A DNA stretch of 64,000 nt, taken from positions 62,001 to 126,000 of the forward strand of contig NZ_FNDR01000013.1 of assembly GCF_900099805.1 (NCBI RefSeq), read 5' to 3'. The notes below the pieces were generated by a model. It was given only the letters and a program-made list of their open reading frames with translations. It was not told the DNA's origin and did no database searches. Shown in pieces: positions 51,619-59,696 of the stretch. Within the stretch, counting starts at the first letter, position 1; each line of letters begins with the position of its first letter. The translations under genes and the position numbers were made by a program. This DNA is from Variovorax sp. OV700. GTDB taxonomy: Bacteria > Pseudomonadota > Gammaproteobacteria > Burkholderiales > Burkholderiaceae_C.

Positions 51619-52653
51619 TCAATCTTGTGGGGTTCCGTTCGGAAGGCCCTCGATCGGGCATTCGGCGGTGCCGATGGTGCTGCGCGTGATCGACTCCACC
51701 TTCTCGCGCATGCCCTCCGGGTCATTGATCCACTGCGTGTAGAAGTCGTAGGGGCAGTCCGCCAGGCCACGGTCGCCGTCGCCCGAATTGATGACGCCGG
51801 TGTAGCCGCGGTGCAGCAGCTTGAAGAGATGGTTCTGCGATTGGCCGTTCTTGCGCGCATCGCGAATCAGGCTGAGTGACATCTCGGCGTAGTTGATGCC
51901 CATTTCCTCCTCGCCGCATTCGCCCAGCGTGCGGCCGTCGAAGCCGATGAGGGCCGAATGCCCGAAGTACGAGTACACGCCATCGAAGCCCGCCGCGTTG
52001 GCCACCGCCACGTAGGTGTTATTCATGAAGGCCATCGCCTTCGACACCAGGATCTGCTGCTCCTTGGCCGGGTACATGTAGCCCTGGCAGCGGATGATGA
52101 GCTCGGCGCCGCGCATCGCGCAGTCGCGCCAGATCTCGGGGTAGTTGCCGTCGTCGCAGATGATGAGGCTGATCTTCATGCCCTTGGGGCCGTCGCTCAC
52201 ATAGGTGCGATCGCCGGGGTACCAGCCTTCGATCGGGGTCCACGGCATGATCTTGCGGTATTTCTGGACGATCTCGCCCTGGTTGTTCATCAGGATCAGC
52301 GTGTTGTAGGGCGCCTTGTCCGGATGCGACTCGTGGCGCTCGCCGGTCAGCGAGAACACGCCCCACACGTTGGCGTGGCGGCAGGCGTCGGCAAAGATCG
52401 CAGTTTCCTCGCCCGGCACAGTGGCGGCCGTGTCGTACATCTCCTTGGCGTCGTACATGATGCCGTGCGTGGAATATTCGGGAAAGATCACGAGGTCCAT
52501 GCCCGGCAGGCCCTTCTTCATGCCAACCAGCATCTCGCCGATCTTGCGGGCGTTGTCCAGCACCTCGGCCTTGGTGTGCAGGCGCGGCATCTTGTAGTTG
52601 ACGACCGCGACGCCCACACCATCGTTGCTGCTCGAAATATCACCATGTCTCAT
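51619..52653 (-). CDS. amiE: Aliphatic amidase
   Basis: A 344-residue nitrilase-superfamily amidase. The catalytic triad falls at Glu59 (FPEY), Lys134 (KYRK) and Cys166 (LIICDDGNYPE), the same numbers as in Pseudomonas AmiE. It hydrolyses short aliphatic amides to the acid and ammonia, giving carbon and nitrogen. No AmiC/AmiR regulators are present. It is preceded by a terminator that isolates it from the upstream operon. Confidence 0.95.
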   Translation of the reverse strand: MRHGDISSSNDGVGVAVVNYKMPRLHTKAEVLDNARKIGEMLVGMKKGLPGMDLVIFPEYSTHGIMYDAKEMYDTAATVPGEETAIFADACRHANVWGVFSLTGERHESHPDKAPYNTLILMNNQGEIVQKYRKIMPWTPIEGWYPGDRTYVSDGPKGMKISLIICDDGNYPEIWRDCAMRGAELIIRCQGYMYPAKEQQILVSKAMAFMNNTYVAVANAAGFDGVYSYFGHSALIGFDGRTLGECGEEEMGINYAEMSLSLIRDARKNGQSQNHLFKLLHRGYTGVINSGDGDRGLADCPYDFYTQWINDPEGMREKVESITRSTIGTAECPIEGLPNGTPQD

Positions 52654-52690
52654 GACGCTGCTCCTGGAGGGTAGTTGAGAAAGAGAGAAA

Positions 52691-52730
52691 CAAAAAAGCC
52701 CGAGTCGGTGTTCAACCGATTCGGGCTTGT
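52691..52730 (-). terminator. Rho-independent terminator upstream of amiE
   Basis: A 14-bp stem, AAGCCCGAGTCGGT/ACCGATTCGGGCTT (one G-T pair), with a 5-nt loop and a minus-strand T-run (TTTTTTG). It ends the upstream minus-strand operon about 100 bp after the last gene. Confidence 0.85.
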
Positions 52731-52824
52731 CTCTGGTGCGGCAGTGGATTCGTGTCGTCGGAGCCGATTGTTCTCAGCCCCGTGCGGGCTGCCCATACGT
52801 CATTTCGCTGATTGCGGGGCGCGT

Positions 52825-53325
52825 TCAGCGGGGCCGTGCGTAATCGGATTCGATCCAGGCGGTAGCGCTGGAGCTCGTGAGCCTGAAGGCGGGCGAGACG
52901 TTGACGCTGGCAAGCTCGGTGTCGTCGGCATCGTCATGCGCGGTGAGCGTGGCCGAGGGGCTGTCCTCGTCGGGCACGATGGCGAGCGACACGCGCACGC
53001 GCTGGTCGCCCTTCGCGGTGACGGTCACGCTCTTGTTGAGCGTGGCGTGCAGCTGCTGCTCGTGGCGGCGAATCACTTCGGCGGCGGTCTTCACCAGCGT
53101 GGAAAACGCAGGGCCGTCGAGTGGCTTCGGGTTCTTCTTGTCGCGGCCCATTGTCCAGGGGCCGACCAGCGCCGGCTCGGGGTCGCCGTGGCGGGTCATC
53201 TCGACGGCCCAGCCGTCGTCTTCCTCGTTCTTGATCACGCGGGCGGTCCATTGGCCGTCGCGCCAGAGGCGGGGTTCCTGCAGGGGGAGGGTGTCGGAGT
53301 CGGTGGAGTCTGTGGCTTCGGTCAT
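52825..53325 (-). CDS. Uncharacterised cytoplasmic protein
   Basis: A 166-residue acidic protein without signal peptide or membrane segment. It begins with a Thr/Asp/Ser-rich stretch, then EPRLWRDGQWTARVIKNEEDDGWAV. A helix (FSTLVKTAAEVIRRHEQQLHATL) is followed by beta-strand-rich sequence. I do not recognise the domain. It lies 56 bp after glutaminase on the same strand and before a terminator, so it may be the last gene of that operon. Confidence 0.65.
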   Translation of the reverse strand: MTEATDSTDSDTLPLQEPRLWRDGQWTARVIKNEEDDGWAVEMTRHGDPEPALVGPWTMGRDKKNPKPLDGPAFSTLVKTAAEVIRRHEQQLHATLNKSVTVTAKGDQRVRVSLAIVPDEDSPSATLTAHDDADDTELASVNVSPAFRLTSSSATAWIESDYARPR

Positions 53326-53381
53326 TCGGATGCTTGTGTTCGTGCGCGGGCCATTTTCGCCTGCGCCTGCAAGGCGGCTGC

Positions 53382-54320
53382 TCAGAAGACCGACAGCCCC
53401 GTGCGCGCGACGAACAATTCCAGCGCCTTCATGCCGAGCAGCGAGTTGCCCGTCGCGTCGAGCGCAGGCGACCAGACGCACAGCGTGAGCCGGTCGGGCA
53501 CCACGGCCACGATGCCGCCGCCCACGCCGCTCTTGCAGGGCAGGCCGATCGAAAACGCCACGTCGCCCGCGGCATCGTAGGTTCCGCAGGTGAGCATCAG
53601 CGCATTGATGCGGCGCGTCTGCCGTTCGCCGGTCACCTCGGCCTGGCCGTCGATCGGATGCGCGCCGTCGCGGCACAGGAAGGCCGCCGCGCGCGCGAGC
53701 TGGCGGCAGCTCATCCGCAGCGCGCACTGGTGAAAGTAGGTGTCGAGCACCACGGCCACGTCGTTGTCGATCTTGCCGAAGCTCTTCATGAAATTGGCAA
53801 GCGCAACGTTGCGGAAACCGGTCGCGGCTTCGGAGCGTGCCACTTCGTCGTCGAACGAAATCGGCTCGCCGCACAGGCTGCCCATCAGCGCAAGAATGTC
53901 GGCCTTGGCGCTGCCGCCGGCCTGCAGTGCCTGGCTCACCAAGCGGTCGGCCACGGCGATGGCACCCGCATTGATGAACGGGTTGCGCGGCTTGCCATGT
54001 TCGTTCTCCAGCTGCACCAGCGAGTTGAAGGGATTGCCCGATGGCTCGCGGCCGATGCGCTCCCACAGTGCCTCGCCCATGCGCTGCATGGCGAGCGTCA
54101 GCGTGAAGAGCTTCGACACGCTCTGGATGGAGAACGGGGCTTCGGCGTCGCCGGCAAAAGCCTCGGTGCCGTCGCAGGTGCGCAGCGCAATGCCGAGCTG
54201 GCGCGGGTCGATGCAGGCCAGCGCGGGGATGTAGCTGGCCACGGTACCGGCCTGGCCCAGCAGCGGCCGCAGGGTGCCGACGATGTCGTCGAGCACCGGT
54301 TGGAAGTCCGCGTCTTTCAT
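53382..54320 (-). CDS. glsA: Glutaminase
   Basis: A 312-residue glutaminase of the serine beta-lactamase-like fold. The SxxK motif is S67-V-S-K70 (SIQSVSKLF), with NPFINAGAIA and the late GVGGGIVAVVP strand. It converts glutamine to glutamate and ammonia. Its ATG overlaps the stop of the frameshifted transporter gene by 4 bp, so its translation probably depended on coupling to that gene. Confidence 0.95.
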   Translation of the reverse strand: MKDADFQPVLDDIVGTLRPLLGQAGTVASYIPALACIDPRQLGIALRTCDGTEAFAGDAEAPFSIQSVSKLFTLTLAMQRMGEALWERIGREPSGNPFNSLVQLENEHGKPRNPFINAGAIAVADRLVSQALQAGGSAKADILALMGSLCGEPISFDDEVARSEAATGFRNVALANFMKSFGKIDNDVAVVLDTYFHQCALRMSCRQLARAAAFLCRDGAHPIDGQAEVTGERQTRRINALMLTCGTYDAAGDVAFSIGLPCKSGVGGGIVAVVPDRLTLCVWSPALDATGNSLLGMKALELFVARTGLSVF

Positions 54321-55272
54321 GGCCGTGCCCTCCGCCGGTTGACCATCACGATGCCGATCGCCACGCCGGCCAGCGCGAGCATCAGCTGCAGCGTGAGCGG
54401 TTCGCCCAGCAGCACCACGCCGAACACCAGCGCGAACAGCGGCGTCAGGAAACTGAACGACGACATCTGCGTGGCGGGATAGTGCCGCAGCAGCCACATC
54501 CAGGTGAGATAGCTCGCGAAGGCGCCGACCACGGTCTGCAGGCCGATCGAGGTCCACGCCCAGGCCGAATACGAGAAGCTCCATGTTTCGCCGAGCACCA
54601 GCGACAGCACGGGACACACGGCGGCGGTCACGCCCACTTGATAGAACAAGGACTTCTCGGCGCTCGCGGTGGCCAGGCGCGTGGTGCGCAGCGCCAGCGT
54701 GGTCACGCCCCAGAGCATGCCGCCCGCGAGCCCCATCGCATCGCCGATCAGCTGGCTCGAGCCCGATTGCGCGAAGCCTTCGCTGAACGCGAACATCACG
54801 GCCGCAAAGGCAATGGTGAGGCCCAGCCACTGCAGGCCCCGCAGTCGCTCGGCGGGCACCAGCGCGGCAGCAGCAGCGACACCCAGAACGGCGCGGTGTA
54901 CAGGAACACCGTGAGCCGCGACGCCGATGTGTGCTGCAGGCCCAGGTAGATGCAGGCGAACTCGCCCGCGAACAGCAGCCCCACCAAAAGGCCGCCCGGC
55001 AGCGTGCCGTCGCGCTCGAAGAGCGGCACGCGGCGCGACACGCACCAGAGCCACAGCAGCGCCACGGCGCCCACCATGCGGATCGTTGCCTGCCAGAGCG
55101 GCGGCACTTCGGCTACGGTCGTCTTGATGAGAATCTGCTGCAGACCCCAGAACGCGCAGCATGCGATCAGAAGGCCGATGGCGAGGGAGTCGAGGTAGGT
55201 CTTGCGCTGAATCATTCGTCGCGTGTTTGTCGTCGTTGCCGCTGCTCTTGCGGCTGCTGTTTGTTGGTTCAT
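54317..55272 (-). pseudogene. DMT/EamA-family transporter, disrupted by a one-base frameshift
   Basis: The N-terminal half (five or so spans, ending FLYTAPFWVSLLLP) and the C-terminal half (ALVPAERLRGLQWLGLTIAF to the end, again about five spans) lie in different frames. The junction is at 54866-54867, where adding one base in the CC before GCGCTGGTG would give a continuous LLLP-ALVPAERL and a normal protein of about 318 residues. Both ends are coupled by 4-bp overlaps to their neighbours, as expected of an intact gene. This is either a recent mutation or a sequencing error. The family exports small metabolites such as amino acids. Confidence 0.82.
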
Positions 55273-55769
55273 TGGCCGGCCACGCGGTAGGGCGGCTTGC
55301 CGCGCGTGCCGATCATCAGGTCGGGCACCACGGTCTCCACATCGGGCACCGCGCGTGCGGCACGCTCGAGTTTGCGGGCCAGGGCGGCCGAAGGCACGCA
55401 GCCTTGCAGGTAGACCCAGCGGCGCTGGATGACGACCCACACGCTGCTCTTGCGCACACCCGGCACGGCCAGCAGCGCGGCGCGCACCTTGGGCGCGAGC
55501 GGCTTGTCGTAGCGGTAGGCGTTGCTGTCGGTGCACTTTCCCGCGAGCCAGCAGCTGGTGCCGCGCTCCAGCCGCGAATGGGTCTGGGCGCGCCGCTCCT
55601 CCGCGGTATAGAACGGGCCTTCGGGCATGGTGCAGGCGGGCAGGCCGGCGGAGATGCGGAAGAACGGATCTTCGAACCAGTTCTGCTTGACCTGCGCTGC
55701 CGCCTCCTGCGCCGTGGCGGCCTGCGCGGCCAGCAGAAGGGCGGGCATCAGCGCGGCCAAGCGGCTCAC
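55269..55769 (-). CDS. Exported BON-like protein
   Basis: A 166-residue protein starting at a GTG that overlaps the flavin reductase stop (GTGA). The N-terminus is a signal peptide (LAALMPALLLAAQAATAQ). The C-terminal half resembles a BON domain (PKVRAALLAVPGVRKSSVWVV, VYLQGCVPS, LERAARAVPDVETVVPDLMIG), a periplasmic lipid- or protein-contact module. Two Cys in the middle (CW..GKC) could form a disulfide. Its link to neighbours is unclear. Confidence 0.72.
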   Translation of the reverse strand: MSRLAALMPALLLAAQAATAQEAAAQVKQNWFEDPFFRISAGLPACTMPEGPFYTAEERRAQTHSRLERGTSCWLAGKCTDSNAYRYDKPLAPKVRAALLAVPGVRKSSVWVVIQRRWVYLQGCVPSAALARKLERAARAVPDVETVVPDLMIGTRGKPPYRVAGQ

Positions 55770-56275
55770 AAGGGATGTTCCGTGTAGAAGCGCCCGCCAT
55801 GGAACAGCAGCGGCGAGGCGCCCGCGTTGTGCGTGCAGCGCTCCACTTCGCCGACGAAGATCACGTGGTCGCCTTCGTCGTAGCGGCTGCGGTTGAAGCA
55901 CTCGAAGCTGGCCGCCGCACCCGCCAGCACAGGCGCGCCGCCCAGGCCCTCGGTAAAGGCAACGTCGGCCCAGCGATCGATGTTCTTGGTGGCGAAGCGT
56001 TCGGCCAGCTGCTTCTGGTTGGCCGCAAGGATGTTGATGGCGTAGTGCGAGCCGGTGCTGAGCGCCGCCATCGAGGCGGCCGCGCGCGCCAGGCTCCACA
56101 GCACCAGCGGCGGCTCGAGCGACACCGAGTTGAATGAATTGGCCGTCAGGCCGACCAGCACGCCCTCGGCCGACCGCGCGGTGACGATGGTCACACCGGT
56201 GGCGAACATGCCGAGCGCGCTGCGGAATTCTTCGGTCGAGAAGGAAGGCGGTTGCGCCTGGGCGGGAGCGTTCAC
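55766..56275 (-). CDS. Flavin reductase-like protein
   Basis: A 169-residue protein of the flavin-reductase (HpaC/FMN-binding split-barrel) family with FRSALGMFATGVTIVTA, VGLTANSFNSVSLEPPLVLWSL and HVIFVGEVE. A GTG at 56275 is taken as start. A TTG further upstream would add a signal-like segment, which does not fit a cytoplasmic flavin enzyme. These proteins supply reduced flavin to two-component monooxygenases, but no such oxygenase is adjacent. Confidence 0.82.
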   Translation of the reverse strand: MNAPAQAQPPSFSTEEFRSALGMFATGVTIVTARSAEGVLVGLTANSFNSVSLEPPLVLWSLARAAASMAALSTGSHYAINILAANQKQLAERFATKNIDRWADVAFTEGLGGAPVLAGAAASFECFNRSRYDEGDHVIFVGEVERCTHNAGASPLLFHGGRFYTEHPL

Positions 56276-56521
56276 GAGAAAAGCCAGAGAGAGTGCGCAG
56301 AATGACGCCGCTCTATTCTGGCCCAAGGCCGCAATGGCCGCCGCCCTCGCTTCGCGCGGCCTGTCTGATCTTGCTGATGATTAGATTAATTGTCGCCAAG
56401 TCGTCGCCGATACAACCTGAAAAGTGTAGGGAAAGCTCTCATATTTCCTTCTTAACTTGACACTGATAAGATTAAAACGCGCCCCGCGATCGACGGGAGC
56501 GATCCAGAAACAGGAGACGAC

Positions 56522-57514
56522 ATGCTCGGACGACAACTCTCTCGGCGTCTGCTTCGGTGGGCGCCGCTCGCCGCGCTGGCGCTCTTCGGCGCCGCGGCCT
56601 CGGCCGCCGGCGCCTACCCGGATCGGCCCATCCGACTGGTCGTTCCTTACACGGCGGGAGGCATCAGCGACGTGCTGGCGCGGACGCTGGCCGAGCGCAT
56701 GCGCAAGGAGCTTGGCCAGCCCGTGATCGTGGACAACAAGCCCGGTGCCAACACCGCGCTGGGCGCGCGCCTGGTGGCCTCGGCCGAGCCCGACGGCTAC
56801 ACGGTGCTCTTTGCCACCGGCGCCACCGCGGTGCTCAACCCGCTGCTCTACCCCAAGCTGTCGTACAACCCCGAGAAGGAGCTGCTGCCGGTGGCCCGCA
56901 TCGCGGTCACGCCGATCGTGATGTTGGTGGGCAACAGCTCGCCGCACCGCACGCTGCGCGACTTCGTTGCCGACGCCAAGGCGAACCCGGGCAAGCTCAA
57001 CTACGCATCCACGGGCACCGGCAGTTCGCTGCACCTGGCCGTCGAGCTGCTGCAAAACGCTACCGGCGTCTCGCTGGTGCATGTGCCCTACAACGGCAGC
57101 GCGCCGGCCCAGGCGGCATTGATGGCCGGCGACATCCAGTTCTTTGCCGATTCCACGGGCAGTGCCATGGGCCTGGTGCGCGGCGGCAAGCTGCGCCCGC
57201 TCGCGGTCACCACCCGCGAACGGCTGCCAGCCCTGCCCGATGTGCCGACGGTCGCGGAGAGCGGCTACCCGGACTACGAGGTCACCACCTGGTTCGGCCT
57301 CATGCTGCCGCGCAACGCCCCGCCGGACGTGGTGAACAAGCTGAACGCCTCGGTGGCGCAGGCGGTGGCCGATCGCAGCTTCCGCGACCAGTTCGAGGCG
57401 CTCGGCCTGGTGGTGCCGCCGGCGCTGACGCCGGCCGAGTTCAACGCCTACATCGGCCGCGAGCGGGAGCGCTGGGCGCCGCTGATCCGCGCCAAGCACA
57501 TCGTCCTCGAGTAA
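56522..57514 (+). CDS. Bug/TctC-family periplasmic solute-binding protein
   Basis: A 330-residue Bug receptor with signal peptide (RRLLRWAPLAALALFGAAASAAG) and the usual IRLVVPYTAGGISDVLAR, VIVDNKPGANTALG and HVPYNGSAPAQAALMAGD blocks. AGGAG precedes the ATG. It stands alone, in the opposite orientation to its neighbours, with an A/T-rich leader (56380-56480) holding TTGACA at 56457. Ligand unknown. Confidence 0.9.
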   Translation: MLGRQLSRRLLRWAPLAALALFGAAASAAGAYPDRPIRLVVPYTAGGISDVLARTLAERMRKELGQPVIVDNKPGANTALGARLVASAEPDGYTVLFATGATAVLNPLLYPKLSYNPEKELLPVARIAVTPIVMLVGNSSPHRTLRDFVADAKANPGKLNYASTGTGSSLHLAVELLQNATGVSLVHVPYNGSAPAQAALMAGDIQFFADSTGSAMGLVRGGKLRPLAVTTRERLPALPDVPTVAESGYPDYEVTTWFGLMLPRNAPPDVVNKLNASVAQAVADRSFRDQFEALGLVVPPALTPAEFNAYIGRERERWAPLIRAKHIVLE

Positions 57515-57642
57515 CTCTCACTGCCTCATCGGAAGCCATTGCATGTTCTTTCGCGCTGCACCGGGCAATCGGCCGGAGCCCGCGCAGCGCTTGCGCTCGA
57601 TCTTCCGGAAGCGAGCCACGGGCTGGCCGAAGTAGCGCTGGG

Positions 57643-58353
57643 CTAGGTTGCCGCCGGCTGGTGGTCCAGCCCCGCGATGAAGATCGAGAACACGTCGTGC
57701 CCGATCTTCATCGGATCCTTGCCGACGATGTCCCAGGCGTTCTGGCGGTCGACCATCACGGTGGCCAGGCCGTGGCAGGCGGTCCATGCGGCCAGCGCCG
57801 CGGGCCGCACACGCGCCAGCGGTACGTTGCGGTGGCTCAGGTAGTCGCCCACGCAGGTCTCCAGGATGCCGTAGGAGCGCGTGGCGGCTTGCTCAAGGTC
57901 GGGGAACTGCAGCTTCTGCGGAATGGCCGGGCCGTACATCAACTGGAACAGCGCGGGCCGCTCGATCGAGAACTGCAGGTGCGCGAGCATCACGCTGAGC
58001 AGCCGTTCGCGCGGATCGCTGAGGCTGCGCAGCGCGCGGATGCGCTGCTCGAACATCATGCGGAAGCCCTGCGCGGCAATGGCCGCGAGATAGCCCGACT
58101 TGCCTTCGAAGTGATGCAGCGGCGCGGTCTGCGACACGCCGACGTCGCGCGCCGCCTGGCGCAAGCTCAGCGCGGCCAGCCCCTGCGCATCGAGGATCTC
58201 GATCCCGCGCATCACCAGCGCGTCGCGCAGGTTGCCGTGATGGTAGGTGGAGCGCTTCGCCTCAGCATCGGGCACCGGTGCATCGGCGCCGGTTGCCGCC
58301 GGAACGGTGCGCGATCCGGCATGCGACCTGGAGGCGGAGGAGCTTTTCTTCAT
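57643..58353 (-). CDS. TetR-family transcriptional regulator
   Basis: A 236-residue TetR protein. After a disordered Ser/Ala-rich start, the DNA-binding helices are at about 37-85 (RDALVMRGIEILDAQGLAALSLRQAARDVGVSQTAPLHHFEGK). The C-terminal domain is of the WHG type (LAAWTACHGLATVMVD). It lies 41 bp after the SpmAB-like gene on the same strand, so the two may share a transcript. Confidence 0.9.
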   Translation of the reverse strand: MKKSSSASRSHAGSRTVPAATGADAPVPDAEAKRSTYHHGNLRDALVMRGIEILDAQGLAALSLRQAARDVGVSQTAPLHHFEGKSGYLAAIAAQGFRMMFEQRIRALRSLSDPRERLLSVMLAHLQFSIERPALFQLMYGPAIPQKLQFPDLEQAATRSYGILETCVGDYLSHRNVPLARVRPAALAAWTACHGLATVMVDRQNAWDIVGKDPMKIGHDVFSIFIAGLDHQPAAT

Positions 58354-58394
58354 AAGCCTCTGAGCTTAAACCGGCGGCTCGCGCGCGGCGCCGC

Positions 58395-59657
58395 TCAGCC
58401 GAAGAACCAGTAGCAGACCGCGATCGCCGCCACCACGCCCGCCAGTTCGGCAGCCAGTGCGCAGGCCACCGCATGCCGCGCGCGCTGGATGCCGACCGCG
58501 CCGAAGTAAACGGCCAGCACGTAGAAAGTGGTTTCGGTGCTGCCCTGGATGGTGGCGGCCACCAGCGCGGGGAAGCTGTCCACGCCTTGGGTCTTCATGG
58601 TCTCGATCAGCATGGCACGCGCCGCGCTGCCCGAGAACGGCTTGACCAGCGCGGTCGGCATCGCGTCGACAAAACGCGAATCCCAGCCGCCCATGTCGAC
58701 CAGCCAGCGCAGCCCGCCGAGCACGAAGTCGAGCGCGCCCGAGGCACGCAGCACGCCCACCGCGCACAGCATGGCGACGAGATAGGGCAGCAGGTTCTTC
58801 GCAATGTCGAAGCCTTCCTTCGCGCCCTCGATGAAGCATTCGTAGACCTTGATGCGCCGGATCGCACCGGCCAGCAGGAACACGATGATCACGCCGAACA
58901 ACGCCAGGTTGCCCATGAGCGAGGAGAGCGATGCAATCGCCGCCGCGGACAAGGTGCCCAGGAGCGCCATGAAGCCGCCCAGCAGCAGCGCGCCCGGCAC
59001 CAGGTAAGCCAGCACCACGGGGTCCCACAGCCGCAGGCGCTGCGCCACGGCCACCGAGAGCAGGCCGACCAGCGTCGATGCGCTGGTGGCCAGCAGGATC
59101 GGCAAAAACACCATCGTCGGATCGCTCGCGCCCTGCTGCGCGCGGTACATGAAGATGGTCACGGGCAACAGCGTGAGCGACGAGGCGTTGAGCACCAGGA
59201 ACAGGATCTGCGCGTTGGTGGCGGTGACCGGGTCGGGGTTCAGCCGCTGCAGCTCGCGCATGGCCTTGAGGCCGATGGGCGTGGCCGCGTTGTCGAGCCC
59301 GAGCGCATTGGCCGCGAAGTTCATCGTGATGAGGCCCAGCGCCGGATGGCCCGCCGGCACGCCCGGCATGAGCCGCCTGAAGAGCGGGCCGAGCAGCCGC
59401 GCGAGCCAGCCGACCAGCCCCGCCGCCTCTGCGATGCGCAGGAAGCCGAGCCACAGCGTGAGCGTGCCGAAGAGCAGCACCATCACCTCGACCGCGAGCC
59501 GCGCCATGGCAAAGAGGCTCTCGACGATGGCCGCAAAGACGGCCGGATCGCCGCCCACGAGCCAGCGCCCGAGCGCGGCCAGCATCGCCATTCCGAAGAA
59601 ACCCAGCCACAAGCCGTTGAGCACGCGTGTTCTTTCCCTTTTTGTGAGCGCGATCAT
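58395..59657 (-). CDS. SpmA-SpmB fusion, nucleoside-recognition (Gate) domain membrane protein
   Basis: A 420-residue membrane protein with two Gate domains in tandem. The first half resembles SpmA (NFAANALGLDNAATPIGLKAM at about 113-133) and the second SpmB (PTALVKPFSGSAARAM and STETTFYVLAVYFGAVG). About ten hydrophobic spans. In spore formers the parts are separate spore maturation proteins; in proteobacteria the fused form is a transporter-like protein of unknown substrate. Its start lies only 39 bp from that of the divergent PLD gene. Confidence 0.85.
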   Translation of the reverse strand: MIALTKRERTRVLNGLWLGFFGMAMLAALGRWLVGGDPAVFAAIVESLFAMARLAVEVMVLLFGTLTLWLGFLRIAEAAGLVGWLARLLGPLFRRLMPGVPAGHPALGLITMNFAANALGLDNAATPIGLKAMRELQRLNPDPVTATNAQILFLVLNASSLTLLPVTIFMYRAQQGASDPTMVFLPILLATSASTLVGLLSVAVAQRLRLWDPVVLAYLVPGALLLGGFMALLGTLSAAAIASLSSLMGNLALFGVIIVFLLAGAIRRIKVYECFIEGAKEGFDIAKNLLPYLVAMLCAVGVLRASGALDFVLGGLRWLVDMGGWDSRFVDAMPTALVKPFSGSAARAMLIETMKTQGVDSFPALVAATIQGSTETTFYVLAVYFGAVGIQRARHAVACALAAELAGVVAAIAVCYWFFG

Positions 59658-59696
59658 AGGGCTACGCCCGCACCTGCTTCGGGCTACAGTGCGGCC

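Noticed and set aside
52654..52824. A riboswitch before amiE
   Set aside because: The only strong structure is a terminator for the upstream operon; the remaining 37 bp to the start are too short for a known aptamer class.
54796..55272. Programmed ribosomal frameshifting in the DMT transporter gene
   Set aside because: A -1 shift would restore the protein, but the junction has no X-XXY-YYZ slippery sequence or evident downstream structure, and this family does not use frameshifting to my knowledge. A mutation or sequencing error is simpler.
58473..59696. An in-frame extension giving a 935-residue PLD protein
   Set aside because: The added part is antisense to the SpmA-SpmB fusion gene, and the lipoprotein signal sequence begins at the ATG at 59697.
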